From the NCBI GenBank assembly GCA_050084985.1, contig JBITNC010000001.1:214892001-214956000 (forward strand): a stretch of DNA of 64,000 nucleotides, written 5' to 3'. Origin of the DNA: Nageia nagi. Taxonomy: Eukaryota > Pinophyta. The notes below the pieces were generated by a model. That model had not been told where the DNA came from, did not search any database, and saw only the letters and a list, made by a program, of their open reading frames with translations. The stretch's first letter is position 1. Each line of letters begins with the position of its first letter. Positions 1-11,147 of the stretch are shown here, piece after piece. Position numbers and translations under genes: made by a program.

Positions 1-121
1 GATCGTAAACATTCAATGATCATAAATATTAAATAACTAAAAATATTAAATGATAACTAACTTAGGGACTCTAAAGTTAGATACCCTAACCTAGCAAGCT
101 TAACTAACCTAACAACTTTTA

Positions 122-418
122 GATGAAAAATGTATTAATGCTTTAGAACATATGCGTGTCTATCAGAAGAGGATAAAATGAGCTTCTAATAAAAGGGCTC
201 TAATTCATGAATTCAAAATAGGTGATTTAGTTTTAAAACAAAATCAATAAACCTCGCAAATAGAATGACAACTTAGAGATAAGTTTGCTCCGAATTGGTT
301 AGGACCATATATCATTAAGAAAAAATTTAGTAAAGGAACTTATCATTTATCAGACTTAGAAGGAAATGAAGAGCATGAACCTATAAATATTATGCATCTT
401 CAACCCTTCTATACATAA
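122..418 (+). pseudogene. Ty3/gypsy integrase C-terminal region (decayed)
   Basis: One frame reads the usual end of a gypsy integrase: a basic helical stretch (EHMRVYQKR), then the beta-barrel signature IGDLVLK, then DKFAPNWLGPYII and finally HLQPFY just before a TAA at 416-418. This domain binds DNA during cDNA integration. Three in-frame stops (the first TGA at 179-181) break it. The same signature occurs in element 4 at 20171-20383. The rest of integrase lies left of the window, and bases 1-121 could not be aligned to it. Confidence 0.85.
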
Positions 419-528
419 AAAAATAAATAAATAAATAAAATAAAAATAAAAAAATGTGTACATTAGTTTTCTTTCATTTTATTTTATTGCTAAATTGATA
501 AATAAATAAAAGTATTGATATTTGTCAA

Positions 529-1773
529 GTGTTAATGATTAAAATAGAAAGGATGAATCTAGCAAAGGAATCTATTGAAGGTAGCATAATGCCACCACAA
601 GTACGATTTCCACCACCAAGATATCCAGGTGATTTAGCATTGACATATTCAAAACATGGATTTGATCTTAATCTCTTGAATTATTTACAATTGACTATTG
701 ATGAACAATATGAAAGAACATATCATATGTTTTGTGGTAGAAATAATGATTGGGAAGTCACTTTTTGTGGATACAAAGTAAGCATTATTTTAGATCCACA
801 AATCTATTTCACCCATATGGAAAGAATATCATAAGAAATAATAGTTTTCTACCTACAATGGCCTTATGGAATACCGAGAATCGTTATAAATTGCCAATTA
901 ATTGAGTATTCACTCCTTTTAGCTAGGCAAGAATACGTTAAACAATTAACTAAAAGCTTGGAATGGATGGATGAAATTATACATTATTTACCTCATAAAA
1001 GGGTGATTTATAATTTTTCAAATACTTTTATGGCTTTTCCTCCTAGAACATCACAACAATACTATAGGTAAATTCACAGATTTTCTCGCATGCAAATGCA
1101 ACACACAATTTGGAAATGAAAGTTGGAAGAAAGGCAAGCTTGTTGTATTGTCGAACTTACAATGATGAATCAAATAAGGGTTAGAAATGAGATTATTGAA
1201 AAACTGTCAAAAGAACATAGAGTGTGGAATAATGGAAGTTGTCTTCTAGGGTTCAAAAGTAGGTATGACAAAGATATCTTTATGAAAGTTATTCATAACG
1301 TCCCTACTCTTTTGTATTCAAATATCTTTTCCATGCCTCTTGAAATACAACAAAAAATGGCCTTGATATTCTATGATGCACGTGAATCTTACGATTGGGA
1401 TGTCAAAATAAATGGATATCAAGTTATTATTTGTATCAATGCATTTGAGTTATGGTATTCTCCTAGCTTAGAATATGATTTAATGATATATTTCTATCTT
1501 CTGTGGCCTATAGAAAAGCCCAAAATAATAGTTGATTATACTCACAACCTGACCTTAAAATATCAAGAATGAACCATCTCTATCACTCAAAATGTAACAT
1601 CTGAACACTTAGATTATTGTATTCTAGAAATTTATCATAATCAAGTGGTATTGGATTTTAGTTTTTTGTTTAGTTCAACACATTGCTCATTCAATCCTGA
1701 TGCAGTCCAAACTCAATTTGAACACGTCATGAATAGATTCCCTAGAAAAAATTATAAAATCCTAAAAAATTAA
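529..1773 (+). pseudogene. Sense extra ORF of element 1, unknown protein with two related modules
   Basis: A single reading frame of about 415 codons, from GTG 529 or ATG 535 to TAA 1771-1773, is broken by stops at 832-834, 1069-1071, 1117-1119 and 1570-1572. The segments between stops stay open in the same frame, which is what a decayed ORF looks like. Two modules resemble each other. The first (about codons 60-125) has NDWEVTFCGYKV and later FYLQWPYGIPRIV. The second (codons 280-345) has YDWDVKINGYQV and FYLLWPIEKPKIIV. It lies between integrase and the 3' LTR, the position of Tat extra ORFs. I recognise no known domain, and no function is proposed. Confidence 0.6.
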
Positions 1774-2160
1774 AAAATTTATAAAATCATAAAAAATTGA
1801 AAACTATAAAACACATAAAAATTATAAAATTATAAAATCTACCTAGATAGAAACATCTAGAGGTCACTTGGCAATTGGGTGCCCTACCCTCGTATGATGT
1901 GAATATATGTTACACGTCATTGTAAAAGTGATTATCTAGTAAATGTGTAATGTGTGAAAAGGTCATTTTAGAATAATCTCCTTGTTATCACTACATTCAC
2001 CTTGTCTTTTCTTTTATAAAGAAATGATATACCATAGATGATAGAAAAACATAAAGTTTATGTTTGAAAGAAAATCCATAAACTCCAAGCACTTACAACA
2101 TTAAAAAATTCTAAGAGAATTTGAATGAAATCATTCTAAGAGATATTAAAAGTGAAATTT
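1774..2160 (+). other. AT-rich spacer of element 1
   Basis: No coding signal is visible. The first 70 bases repeat short AAAATTATAAAAT blocks. The remainder is unique AT-rich sequence leading into the conserved island. Confidence 0.5.
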
Positions 2161-2490
2161 ATGCATCTATCCTATTATTCACTTCATCTCGAACCCAAGA
2201 ATCATTTGATAAAAAAAAAGGAGATGAAAAAAAAAATTGTTACATTATATCAATGATTCTTGGGTGATTACAATATCCTCTACCGGGGCTATGGACACCT
2301 GACTAGCAGTAGAGCAAGGTTGTAGTGGGATCGAGGGGTTAATTCTCATCGAGGCTATGGATGCCTATCTGGCAATGAGGCATACCTTATGAGTGGTGAT
2401 ATGTCCATTTTGGTTAGCGATCTTCTTTCCTATGGACCTCTATACATTTCATATGGATAGACTAGCTTATTAATGTCTCTAGGATATTTC
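2161..2490 (+). other. Structured island shared by elements 1 and 3
   Basis: This ~330-base stretch is present in the same relative orientation in element 3 (53240-53575), while the sequence on both sides differs. It opens with a long hairpin: arm 2193-2210 (ACCCAAGAATCATTTGAT), a 38-base loop that is mostly purine, and arm 2249-2265. Two small stem-loops follow at 2278-2314 (CTCTAC/GTAGAG) and 2345-2379 (CTCAT/ATGAG). They carry the shared core GGCTATGGA and are spaced 66 bases apart. Function is unknown. A cis-acting RNA signal or an internal purine primer tract is inferred from conservation alone. Confidence 0.7.
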
Positions 2491-2744
2491 ATCTCAAATG
2501 ATCTAAGAAGGGAAATGAATCTCGCTACACACACTGGAGTTTGTAGATTTTTTATCAATATATAACAATATTGTTTGATATCATCTTAGGTTGTTAAATA
2601 TTGAGATAAAGAAAGATAAGGTAGATGTTATCATAACTTGGTTATTAATCCAAAATCACCTAATCTTTTGTCATAGTTTGTAATGCGTTTTGTGTTTAGA
2701 ATTATTTGTGCAATTGTGTTAAACCCATTACTTTTGAGAATATC

Positions 2745-3020
2745 ATTACCTTTGAACATTATTAAAATTGCTTTTCTTTGGAAAGGATAGGAATGATTAT
2801 TTATTGTTCCCCTAACTAAGATAAAGTTAATGTTCATATACATCCATAAGTCACTAGTGTGTCATGTCAAGCCATTTTTACTATTACCTATTACCTTTGA
2901 ACATTATTAAAATTGCTTTTCTTTAGAAAGGATAGGAATGATTATTTATTATTCCCTTGACCAAGATAAAGTTAATGTTCATATGCATCCATAAGTTAAT
3001 AGTTTGTCATGACAAGAAGT
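2745..3020 (+). repeat. Tandem duplication, 2 x ~145 bases
   Basis: Copies begin at 2745 and 2890 with ATTACCTTTGAACATT and stay closely similar for about 130 bases. Short open frames here are incidental. Confidence 0.8.
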
Positions 3021-3549
3021 TTATTGTAAAATTGCCAAGTACGAAAGATGATGCATCTGATTCCACAAAAATATAATAAAAATATGTCCTTAAATAACTT
3101 AACTTATTAAAATTATAAATTAGATTTATTGATTATAGCAACTATAATTGTACTTATTATTAACTTAATTTTGAGATTAATAACATCATCAATACCAATT
3201 TGTTGATATATGTTACATATTTCATCATCATACATTCCACAATTATATCTATGCATCATACATTTCGAAAATTACATCTATCATTAACATTTTCTCCTCA
3301 TCAAGTAATTAAAATACAATCATGATCTACATAACAACACATCATACCTATTTTATCATAAATCTATATATAGAATGAAAGCTCATGCATCAGAATCATA
3401 TAAGTATCATAAATATCAAAGATCTATCTATCTATATATACATCATCATAGTCCATCAAAAGGTCATCATAACATCATGAATCATACAATAAAATACAAG
3501 GGTCCAATAACCTCATAAGAATATAAAAATAACATCATGAAAAAGGGTA
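3021..3549 (+). other. Non-coding spacer of element 1
   Basis: AT-rich sequence with many CATCAT runs. I see no gene or repeat of note between the 145-base duplication and the end of the antisense ORF. Confidence 0.4.
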
Positions 3550-5540
3550 TCCTCAAGGACTACCCCAACCACTACCTTGTCTGCTAGGACAACTCGATCG
3601 CCTCTGCCATCTACTAGTCTCTCTAATACCCTAACCTGGAGGAGTAGTGCCTACAGAGCCTATAGGACTACCTAGATGCTAAGCTCTTTGCAACTTGGAT
3701 GAACCAATAGCCCCTAAAGGAGATGCCCAAGGTGTACCACTCCTGCTAAATAGACCTCATGATCTCTAAGTCCTACCTGGGGATCCAACTATACCCTGTG
3801 CACTGTTGCTTATCTAATATGCTGAAATATCTATAGGCATATAACTATCTAGAGGTATAGGATACTGAGCCCCCAAAGTAAAAGCTGGAACACCTATCAG
3901 CCATGATTATACTATACCACTATAAAACTCTTGCTGCTAATAAATGCCATGATGGACAACTGAAGGACCACCTTCAAAAGTAGAGGCTACTCCCAATTAA
4001 TGAGCTTGAGCTCCCTGTAAAGAGGAATGAGCCTCATACCTCTCATGTCTATACCTATCTTACTCAGCCCTATATCTATACATACATGAGTGGGCCTATG
4101 CTAGCTGGTGTCTCAACTCATAAATGTCTCCTAGCAGAGTATCAATGCTAGGAACCTGGGTAGTAGGAGCCTCATTGACTCTGTGTGTAACCTTTGGGGT
4201 AGCTCCCTTCTCACCTACACTTGTAGCATCCTCCTTAGGAGCTAACTCCTTAGGAGCATCTACCATAACCTCCTCACCTACCTCTCCCCCTCCTGCTACT
4301 ACACCTAGCTCCTCATCAACATTGACACGCTGATGAACGTGTCGATCCTCCAGTCTACCCTATGGGCCATCATCTCCCTCCTCCCACTAGGCCCTAAAGG
4401 CCTCAGACACCCCTACATCATCCTCCCTAATATCATCCTCTAATTATCCCTCCTCCTGAGTAGGATTCATCTCTATGTAAACTAACAGCTATACACCCTT
4501 TACTAAAATAGTGCCCTCATGCTGATATGGCACTGCTGGGGTAGGTACATCTTGAACTAAACTGAATTGATAGTGTACCCACTCAAAATGAAAGTACTCC
4601 AAAAAATGGGCTCAATGACCACTTAGAACATGTGGCTGTTGAATACCAGTAAGCTCAGTTGCAAGCTCTCTCTAGATGGGATACAAGCGGTAAGGTCTGA
4701 ATCTCACCTGATCTGGAATCAAGTGACTAAGCATGTGGCAATAATAGCTCACATCTTGATGAACTCCATTCGATGGGCAAATATAAAAATCATCATGCCA
4801 TTGGACTATGCCCACCTCATAATCTAAGTGACTACCAAACCCCAGCATTAGCAACCTTGGAGGATGAGCCATAGATATATGCTCATAGGCCCATGCCTAC
4901 AATGTGACAGTAATTGATAAAGAGGCCCTATGCCCCTATGAATAAAAGAATATCTTCTTATAAATCTAAGATAATAATGTGGGTGCCTAAGCATATACTA
5001 TACCTTACTACATCATATCCACAATAATGAGCAATAACAACCATAGAAATCTCCCATTGCCAGTATCGGGGAGAGCATAACACTATACCAAACCCATCAA
5101 ATATGAAAAATGGATCATCCCCTGCTAATCCTCTAGCCAATATTGGTAATATCAAATACCACCTAAAATAATCTCTAAAATAATAGTATCAACCTGAGTG
5201 GCCCCATACAAATAAGAAATAGTAGGTAAAGCTCCTATCCTATCCACCATAGGTAAAATCCTTTGTCCATGAATGGGGAGTCTATACAATCTATGTATGT
5301 CCTCTACTGTGATGATCATCTCCCTATTAGAAGATGAAAAGTGCATGTCACCATATCCCATCTATCTAGCAATGGAGCCAATAAAGGATACTCCTAATGA
5401 ATGTGGCCCATGTGTGGACCCACTCCATAACTGATGGATCTAAAAAAGGCATGATCAGCTGGACCTAGAAGACCTCTACCCTCCTATAGAATCGAGGGAT
5501 ATCTACCTCGAGGCTTAAAAACATCTCGAACTTGTATCAT
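3550..5540 (-). pseudogene. Antisense extra ORF of element 1, plant mobile domain-like
   Basis: On the minus strand the ATG at 5540 opens a frame starting MIQVRDVFKPRGRYPS. It then reads PLLDRWDMVTCTFHL and, after a frameshift, REMIITVEDIHRLYRLPIHG (about 5290-5330). That layout matches the plant mobile domain (aminotransferase-like, PMD) family: a drw/tFHL block, then 'miTvEDv..LlgLPi.G'. More hydrophobic domain sequence lies at 4958-5155 and 4672-4872. The tail at 4100-4330 is acidic and proline/valine-rich, then a charged helix (RYRAE, RYRHERYEAH). At least one frameshift and many stops break it. Antisense PMD-type ORFs are known in Tat retrotransposons. The family call rests on motif recognition by eye. 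Confidence 0.65.
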
Positions 5541-6240
5541 GTTAAAAAGGTTCAGCTCAAAAAAAAAAAAAAGAAAAGAAAATTGGCATTTCATACTAAA
5601 ACATTGATGTTTCAAATAGGTAAGACTCAATCATCAGTGTTCACATTCCAAATGCTGATGACTCTATCACCCATTTGGCCTAGGTCAGCAACCGAGGCTA
5701 GATTATGAAAAATTTCACAAAAGATAAAAACAAAAGTAGGATTTACAAAATTCATCCAATAAAAATAATCAAAATGATATTTAAATGGCATTCATGGTTT
5801 CAATTTTGGGATATAATAGTTAAATTACATATTATAAACAAAAAATAGAAAAGAAAGTGATTTCAAAACCCTACCTCTTCCTGGATAGGTCAAGAATGTC
5901 CAACAGAGTGTCTATGTGGAGGCATGGTGATCATATCAAATATCAATGGCTAGAAATAAATGAGATTACAAGGGAAACTCATGCTGGTTGACAATGAAAG
6001 TGACAGCTAAAAAGTAGTGAATAAGAAAAAATCAAAATTTTTTCTTTTTTAAACATCTGACGACTTGGAGATGGACGCTGATGAGTGTATCTAAACGTTG
6101 GCGACTCTAAGATGAATGTCGGTGACCGCCACTAAATGCTAGTGATTGGAAGCAAAATGCCACATTTAGAAATAGCCATGAGAATGTTAAAATTTTCTCA
6201 AAGTAATCTTGAATTGGTCAAGAAAATCAAAATACGATAA
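5541..6240 (+). other. Spacer with scattered GA-step motifs
   Basis: No coding signal. Around 5640-5700 and 6055-6165 several short, diverged repeats of a GCTGATGACT / GTCGGTGACC type occur. They resemble the CACCGATGACTGG repeats in the U3 of this LTR family. Confidence 0.4.
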
Positions 6241-6634
6241 GATGTGATGTATCATTGTTACAGGAGATCATCTTGAAACCCCGTTGTCGGGACAAAAGAC
6301 AACACCATCAAACTCATATACTAAAGAGGACTTATATGGTACATGTGCACTTAGACATGCAGAATGACATAATAGAAATGTCATGCAACTATCACACAAG
6401 CTCAACACATACCGAAAATAGTCACTTCTGAAGTATATTTAAATTTGTTTTCAAAACTACATCAAATGTAAAATGAAAACACATTTTATCAAAATTTTGA
6501 TTCATCTAAGAAATTGAGTCAAAACTTATATAATAAAAAAGCAACAACAAACAATAGAGCAACAAAGCTCCCCATCCTATGTTTTTGAAATTATCAACCA
6601 CATTTTTTGGTTGATAATTCAAAAAGGGGCAAAA
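6241..6634 (+). other. Conserved pre-PPT region and polypurine tract of element 1
   Basis: This stretch aligns with the equivalent region of element 3 (49786-50200, inverted). It ends in the tract AAAAAGGGGCAAAA (6621-6634), directly before the TG of the LTR. A PPT in this place primes plus-strand cDNA synthesis, and it identifies the following LTR as a 3' LTR and the element as + strand. Confidence 0.85.
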
Positions 6635-7505
6635 TGTAGACACCTAAAAATGTCCCCTTCTTAACTAGTAAACATTAAAATAATCATAACTCTTCGTAAC
6701 AATATAAAATAGGTCTAAAAACCCTACTATTGGATAGCCCCCATTGAGTACATACAAAATGGGTGGTCACATGACTCTTTTTAGGTAAAATTGGCTATTA
6801 GGCGGTTAGTTAATATTGTCACAAAATTAAAAACCCAATTGCTAGCGACCCAATACGAACGCTGACATTTGGAGGCGATCACCGACGTTCGTATGGTAAA
6901 TGTCAGTGACTCTGTAACAGTCAAACCAAGAAGCCAAAATAGCAAGAGAAAGTTGAAATGATTCAACTTTCCAAGATGATGTGGATAGAGGGGGTCAGTT
7001 ATGACCTATGATGGCTGTTCATTTCCTCTTACCAGCCTTTTGAATATCCCATCCAAAATCTATAAATACAAGTTAATACAAAGCAAATTAGAGAGAATCT
7101 TGACCCATTTTTAAAGTAGGGTAATGCTGCCAAAATCTTATGAGCTCATACATTTTATTATTTTATGCTAGTTTCAATTCAATTCATGTCATACATAGAT
7201 GCTTTGATGTTATTGTCTTAGATGCTTTGATGTTATTGTCTTTTGTATGTGTGTAGGATTTATAGGTTCATATCAAGGAAAGAAGCAAGCAAATCAAAAA
7301 CAATGGAGATCTAATACTCTTATTTTGGCAAATGGCATTTGTAAAAGTCCCTTCCAAGGGCCAATCATAGTCTTAATTGAAAATCAATATCATTTTGCAA
7401 TTATATATTGTTTATCTATTTTACATAATTTGAGGTTCAGTGAAAGTTTAAGAATAATTTGTATTTCATGTTATTCTACATTCTAGCTCTATTTTCACTG
7501 CAACA
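6635..7505 (+). repeat. 3' LTR of element 1
   Basis: The LTR is 871 bases, starts TGTAGACACC and ends CAACA. The ends were set by comparison with the two LTRs of element 3, which share them. A TATAAATA box lies at 7061-7068. A 23-base direct duplication (GATGCTTTGATGTTATTGTC) sits near 7198-7242 and is not duplicated in element 3. Its upstream partner LTR is outside the window. Confidence 0.9.
7061..7068 (+). promoter_or_regulatory. TATA box of element 1 LTR
   Basis: TATAAATA in mid-LTR, at the same place as TATAAATA in the 5' LTR of element 3. In that position it would set the U3/R border about 30 bases downstream. Confidence 0.55.
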
Positions 7506-9129
7506 TTTTTGAAACATCTAATGCAAATAAATGAATTGATTTGAAAGTAAAGCACATTCTGATGAAGAATACTAGTGCTCCTTATTCATGCTAAATACAC
7601 AGTCAACACTTCTCTTGTACAACATATAGACTATCTATGGTCCTCTTTTCATGATATTTTAGGCCATAGCTTCTAGAGTGGGATTCTTCTACCATCCACA
7701 TATCAAATATATCATCATTGTTTGGTGTTAGGTATGCGTTGTAAGGTAAGTATACAAATTATAGTTCTTGATTGGTATTATCATCTTAATTCTAGAATTG
7801 CTATCTTCTTCATCTATTTTTTTATATGGTCTAAATTACTATCCATAGCTTGAAACAAGTATCTTAGGTTTTGTAATTATTTATTTATTTACATTTTCAA
7901 AATATTTGTAAATATCATATTCCTAAGATCTTGTATGCATCCAATGATGCTTCCCATACTCAAACTTATTACACCTCATTTGATGATAAATAAGACCATT
8001 ATTATATGATGGTAGGTTCTTCTCACCCTATCACCTCATCCAATAAATAACATTCTAAAAATAATATTCATCATTATTATAATCATCCTTATACTTTATC
8101 CACTTCATAATCAAGTAAATGTTGGATTTCTTCCCATGAATCAACCTCACCTATGTATACAAATTCTTACCAACATACCACTTCTAATACACAAAAAATT
8201 CATGGGAAATATCCTTATTTTCATCACCCTACCTATCATACTAATCCATCACATACTTCAAAATCATCTTCTCATCATCCTATGCAACATATAACTTTTA
8301 TAGTCACTTATTAACCATCTCAATCTTAATTAATAATTCTTAAAGATATAATATATCATAAATAATGATAAGAGTTCTTTCATCTTAAATTACCATAATG
8401 TCAAGCTTCAAGCATTACCTTACCTTCATAACATTACTCTTCATCTCATTAATAAATTGGAAGCTATGAGAGCCCTTCCATATCTACACATCCCTCTAAT
8501 TCTCATCAAGTATCTAAACAACCACTTGAGAAACATATTTCCTACACACCTACCATCCCACCTAGTCTTGTGAAGGAACCTATAATATCATCAACATCAT
8601 TTAAATTTTATAAAGACCAACCATCACCCCTTTCAAAAAATAACTATGCTTCTACCACTCCATATAACCTTGTAGAAAAACCAAAAATCTCATCAACATC
8701 ATCATCCATATTTGATGATGACTCACCATTATCTCTTTCCATAACACTTGAAACCATCAATTTTGCCCACCATGATTAATTCTCCTTAACCTTCACATGC
8801 AATATCTCATACTTATGAGGAAAATTTTAATTTTATACTAACTAAGGAACCATCTAAAGATACTAAGGCTACACACCTCAACATAAGGGTATCTAACCAA
8901 TCAACCTCATCAAATACTCCTACATCACCATTCACCATCTTGTTGTGTATACTTTTCTTAGCACATATCCTTATAAGAAGTTTACATTCATTCATATTAC
9001 CAACCTTTTATCATGTAGGGGGGACCTTCTACATCAAATAATCATAATCCTAATCATAGTTTTACAATATCATCCTTATCATTTCCATACCTTCATCATA
9101 CTTCATAAATGAAATCCAAATGAAACAAC
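7506..9129 (+). other. Element A, left part: possible decayed gag N-terminal region
   Basis: No firm domain is visible. On the + strand 7930-8780 reads as serine-, proline-, threonine- and histidine-rich peptide in several frames, for example the open stretch 8570-8779. It lies directly upstream of a retroviral-type protease, so it may be a badly decayed gag. I could not find the zinc finger or the core capsid motif, and the 5' LTR of element A was not identified. Confidence 0.3.
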
Positions 9130-9548
9130 TTTGATATCTTGCCTTAGTATTTTTTGATTATGAGGTTAGGAAGCATTTAGATTTTGAGTACCTTGATGCT
9201 CCATTTTACATTTTTGCTAATATGATTAGAAGGTTAATTAGGAAGATACTCATAGATAATGGATCATCCATGAATATAGTTTTATCTAATATCCTTTATG
9301 AGTTGGGTTGGGATCCTTATTTTATCTCTCACTTACCAAGTGAAATATGAGCTTTAAATAATAAATCAAGTACCAAGTTAGGTATGATGGATTTGTCTCT
9401 TAAATTTGGAGTAAGGAAAATACTCTCATGCTTCCTTATGATTAAGGATATGAAAAAATACAATTTTCTTCTAGGAAGACCATGGATTTATGAGATGTAA
9501 TGTGTCATTTCAACACTCCATATATGCCTTAACTATGTATATGTAGAT
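9130..9548 (+). pseudogene. Retropepsin of element A (decayed)
   Basis: The + strand reads MIRRLIRKILIDNGSSMNIV, with the catalytic Asp codon at 9255-9257. DNG stands in place of the usual D-S/T-G. About 75 codons later comes NFLLGRPWIYEM. This spacing and the LLGRPW motif are typical of Tat-type Ty3/gypsy aspartic proteases, which cut the gag-pol polyprotein. In-frame stops occur after PSEI and after IYEM. Element 3 (54541-55266) and element 4 carry homologues of this domain. Confidence 0.8.
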
Positions 9549-9848
9549 ACTATTCAATCCATACACATGGATTCTAGACCATTATCACATAATAGCCTCT
9601 TTCATATGCACTCACATATTATTCTACCATCATCCTATGATTCCCCAATTAATACACTAATATTATTCCCATCCACACTTTTCCAAATCTTGAGATCATT
9701 GCTAGATCCCACTCATGAGAAATAACAATTTGTTGATAATCTTTATTTCTCAATTAATGCATCACATGTACTCTCATAATTTGATTAATTTAATATCAAT
9801 CAACCTTTATGTTCAAATCAAGAGAATCCCAACTCAAAAATACATAGC

Positions 9849-10639
9849 ATGAATTATATTGATTATGTGTTTACGATACACTATGATCAACCACATGAGA
9901 TACCCCATGATGGTGTAAAATTTGATGAATGGATAGGACCTAATTATTCAATGATGCCCTTTTATTTCTTTATTAGTACCATTTACATAGACTCTATACT
10001 TCCTCATATTAATTCAAGAATATTTTATACTTCATGTTCTCCTCAATATCCCAATGATCATTATAGAAAAGTCCTTTTTGTTATACCATATAAAGAGGTC
10101 AAAGATTTTCTTCATACACCTATAGTTGTTCAAGAGTTATTTATCTAAGAACATCTCAATAATCAACAATCAAAATCATGGGAGATAATCTTACAAGAAC
10201 TTATCCATACACCACTAGCTACTCCCAAAATGGTTATTCAAATTAATGTTGATATATTTATAAAAAAAACCTTAGTGATCAAATTAGATATTGAATTAAT
10301 CAATATGTATTACATATTTTGGCCATATTCTTTATCTCACATTGAAGTTGATTATGCAATGCAGTATTGGAAATATTATTAGGGGACTCTCTTTTCATAT
10401 CTAGATGTTGTTGTTACAAAAATACTTAAAGATATCACATCTTGAGTACCACTAAGGAATTTTATTAATGATTATAGTTGTATCTTTATGAAATAATATT
10501 GTACTCATAATAATTATCCAAAATGAAAAATATTCTCTCATATTGAAGAAAGTTATCCTAATCCACCTACATGATATTATCAAATATGTCCTAAATTATT
10601 TAAATACATTGCTCAAGAATATTCATCTCTTGAACCTTA
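9849..10639 (+). pseudogene. Unknown extra ORF downstream of protease in element A
   Basis: One frame of about 263 codons, starting at ATG 9849 (MNYIDYVFTIHYDQPHEIPH), is open to 10148. It continues in the same frame to TAA at 10637-10639 with about five internal stops. Where RT would be expected after the protease I see no RT motif. The product is rich in aromatic and acidic residues, and I recognise no family. The sustained single frame suggests a decayed protein rather than chance. Confidence 0.45.
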
Positions 10640-10734
10640 ATAATCCTTCATCACATGATTCTTTGATTCATAAAAAAAACTCAAATATCAAATAAACCAA
10701 AAAAATATAGATCATCCATAGGTTATACCTCCAA

Positions 10735-10960
10735 CCTCAAAAGGTAATCATCATGATTATGCTTATATCCATAAAGGCAACTTTATAGTTATGCCTCCAC
10801 CCTCAAAAGGTAATTATCATGGTTATGCCTATAGACATAAAAGCAAATTTGTGGCTATGATTACAACCATAAAAATCAAATTTGTGGTTATACTTACAAC
10901 CATAAAAAGCAATCTTTATAGTTATACTTAAAGCATTCAAAAAACATGACTTCTTGATTA
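10735..10960 (+). repeat. Tandem array, GGTTATGCYTACAACCATAAA type
   Basis: About five degenerate units of roughly 40-60 bases. Each combines GTTATGC(C/T)T, a C/A-rich bridge and CATAAAAAGCAA. The same unit forms the longer array at 60205-60660, on the far side of the inserted elements, which ties both regions to one host element. Confidence 0.75.
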
Positions 10961-11147
10961 TGCTAATAACCTAAAAAGAAATTATAATCATCATCCATTC
11001 ACTTCAAATAATTAGTCTTTGCCTAAATTGGTTGCAATATTAGATTCTATACTACCTATGCTTTATATCCAATTGATTAAAATGAACCTTAATATATAAT
11101 AGTGTTAGACTATATTTGGTCTATGCACTTGAAATAATTGCAAAGGT

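Larger units (their letters stand above)
1..7505 (+). mobile_element. Element 1: 3' half of a Tat-like Ty3/gypsy retrotransposon
   Basis: The element enters from the left edge, so its 5' LTR, gag and most of pol lie outside the window. Visible in order on the + strand are the integrase C-terminus, a sense extra ORF, a structured island, an antisense ORF resembling the plant mobile domain, a PPT and a TG...CA 3' LTR. Extra ORFs between integrase and the 3' LTR, including antisense ones, are known from the Tat lineage of plant Ty3/gypsy elements. The LTR, the sequence before the PPT and the island at 2161-2490 are shared with element 3, so the two belong to one family. Many in-frame stops show it is dead. 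Confidence 0.85.

Noticed and set aside
529-1773. Retroviral envelope gene
   Set aside because: The position fits, but no signal peptide, cleavage site or transmembrane segment pattern is visible.
2278-2379. Hammerhead or other self-cleaving ribozyme in the structured island
   Set aside because: The required core sequences (CTGATGA and GAAA in the right arrangement) are not present.
2631-2843. Minus-strand open frame
   Set aside because: It overlaps a tandem duplication and shows no motif or frame conservation in the second copy.
4124-4333. Plus-strand open frame rich in Ser, Pro and Thr
   Set aside because: It is opposite the acidic tail of the antisense plant-mobile-domain-like ORF, which explains its composition.
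7247-7486. Open frame beginning MCVGFIGSYQ, with a partner at 49066-49281
   Set aside because: Both are the R/U5 part of LTRs of the element 1/3 family.
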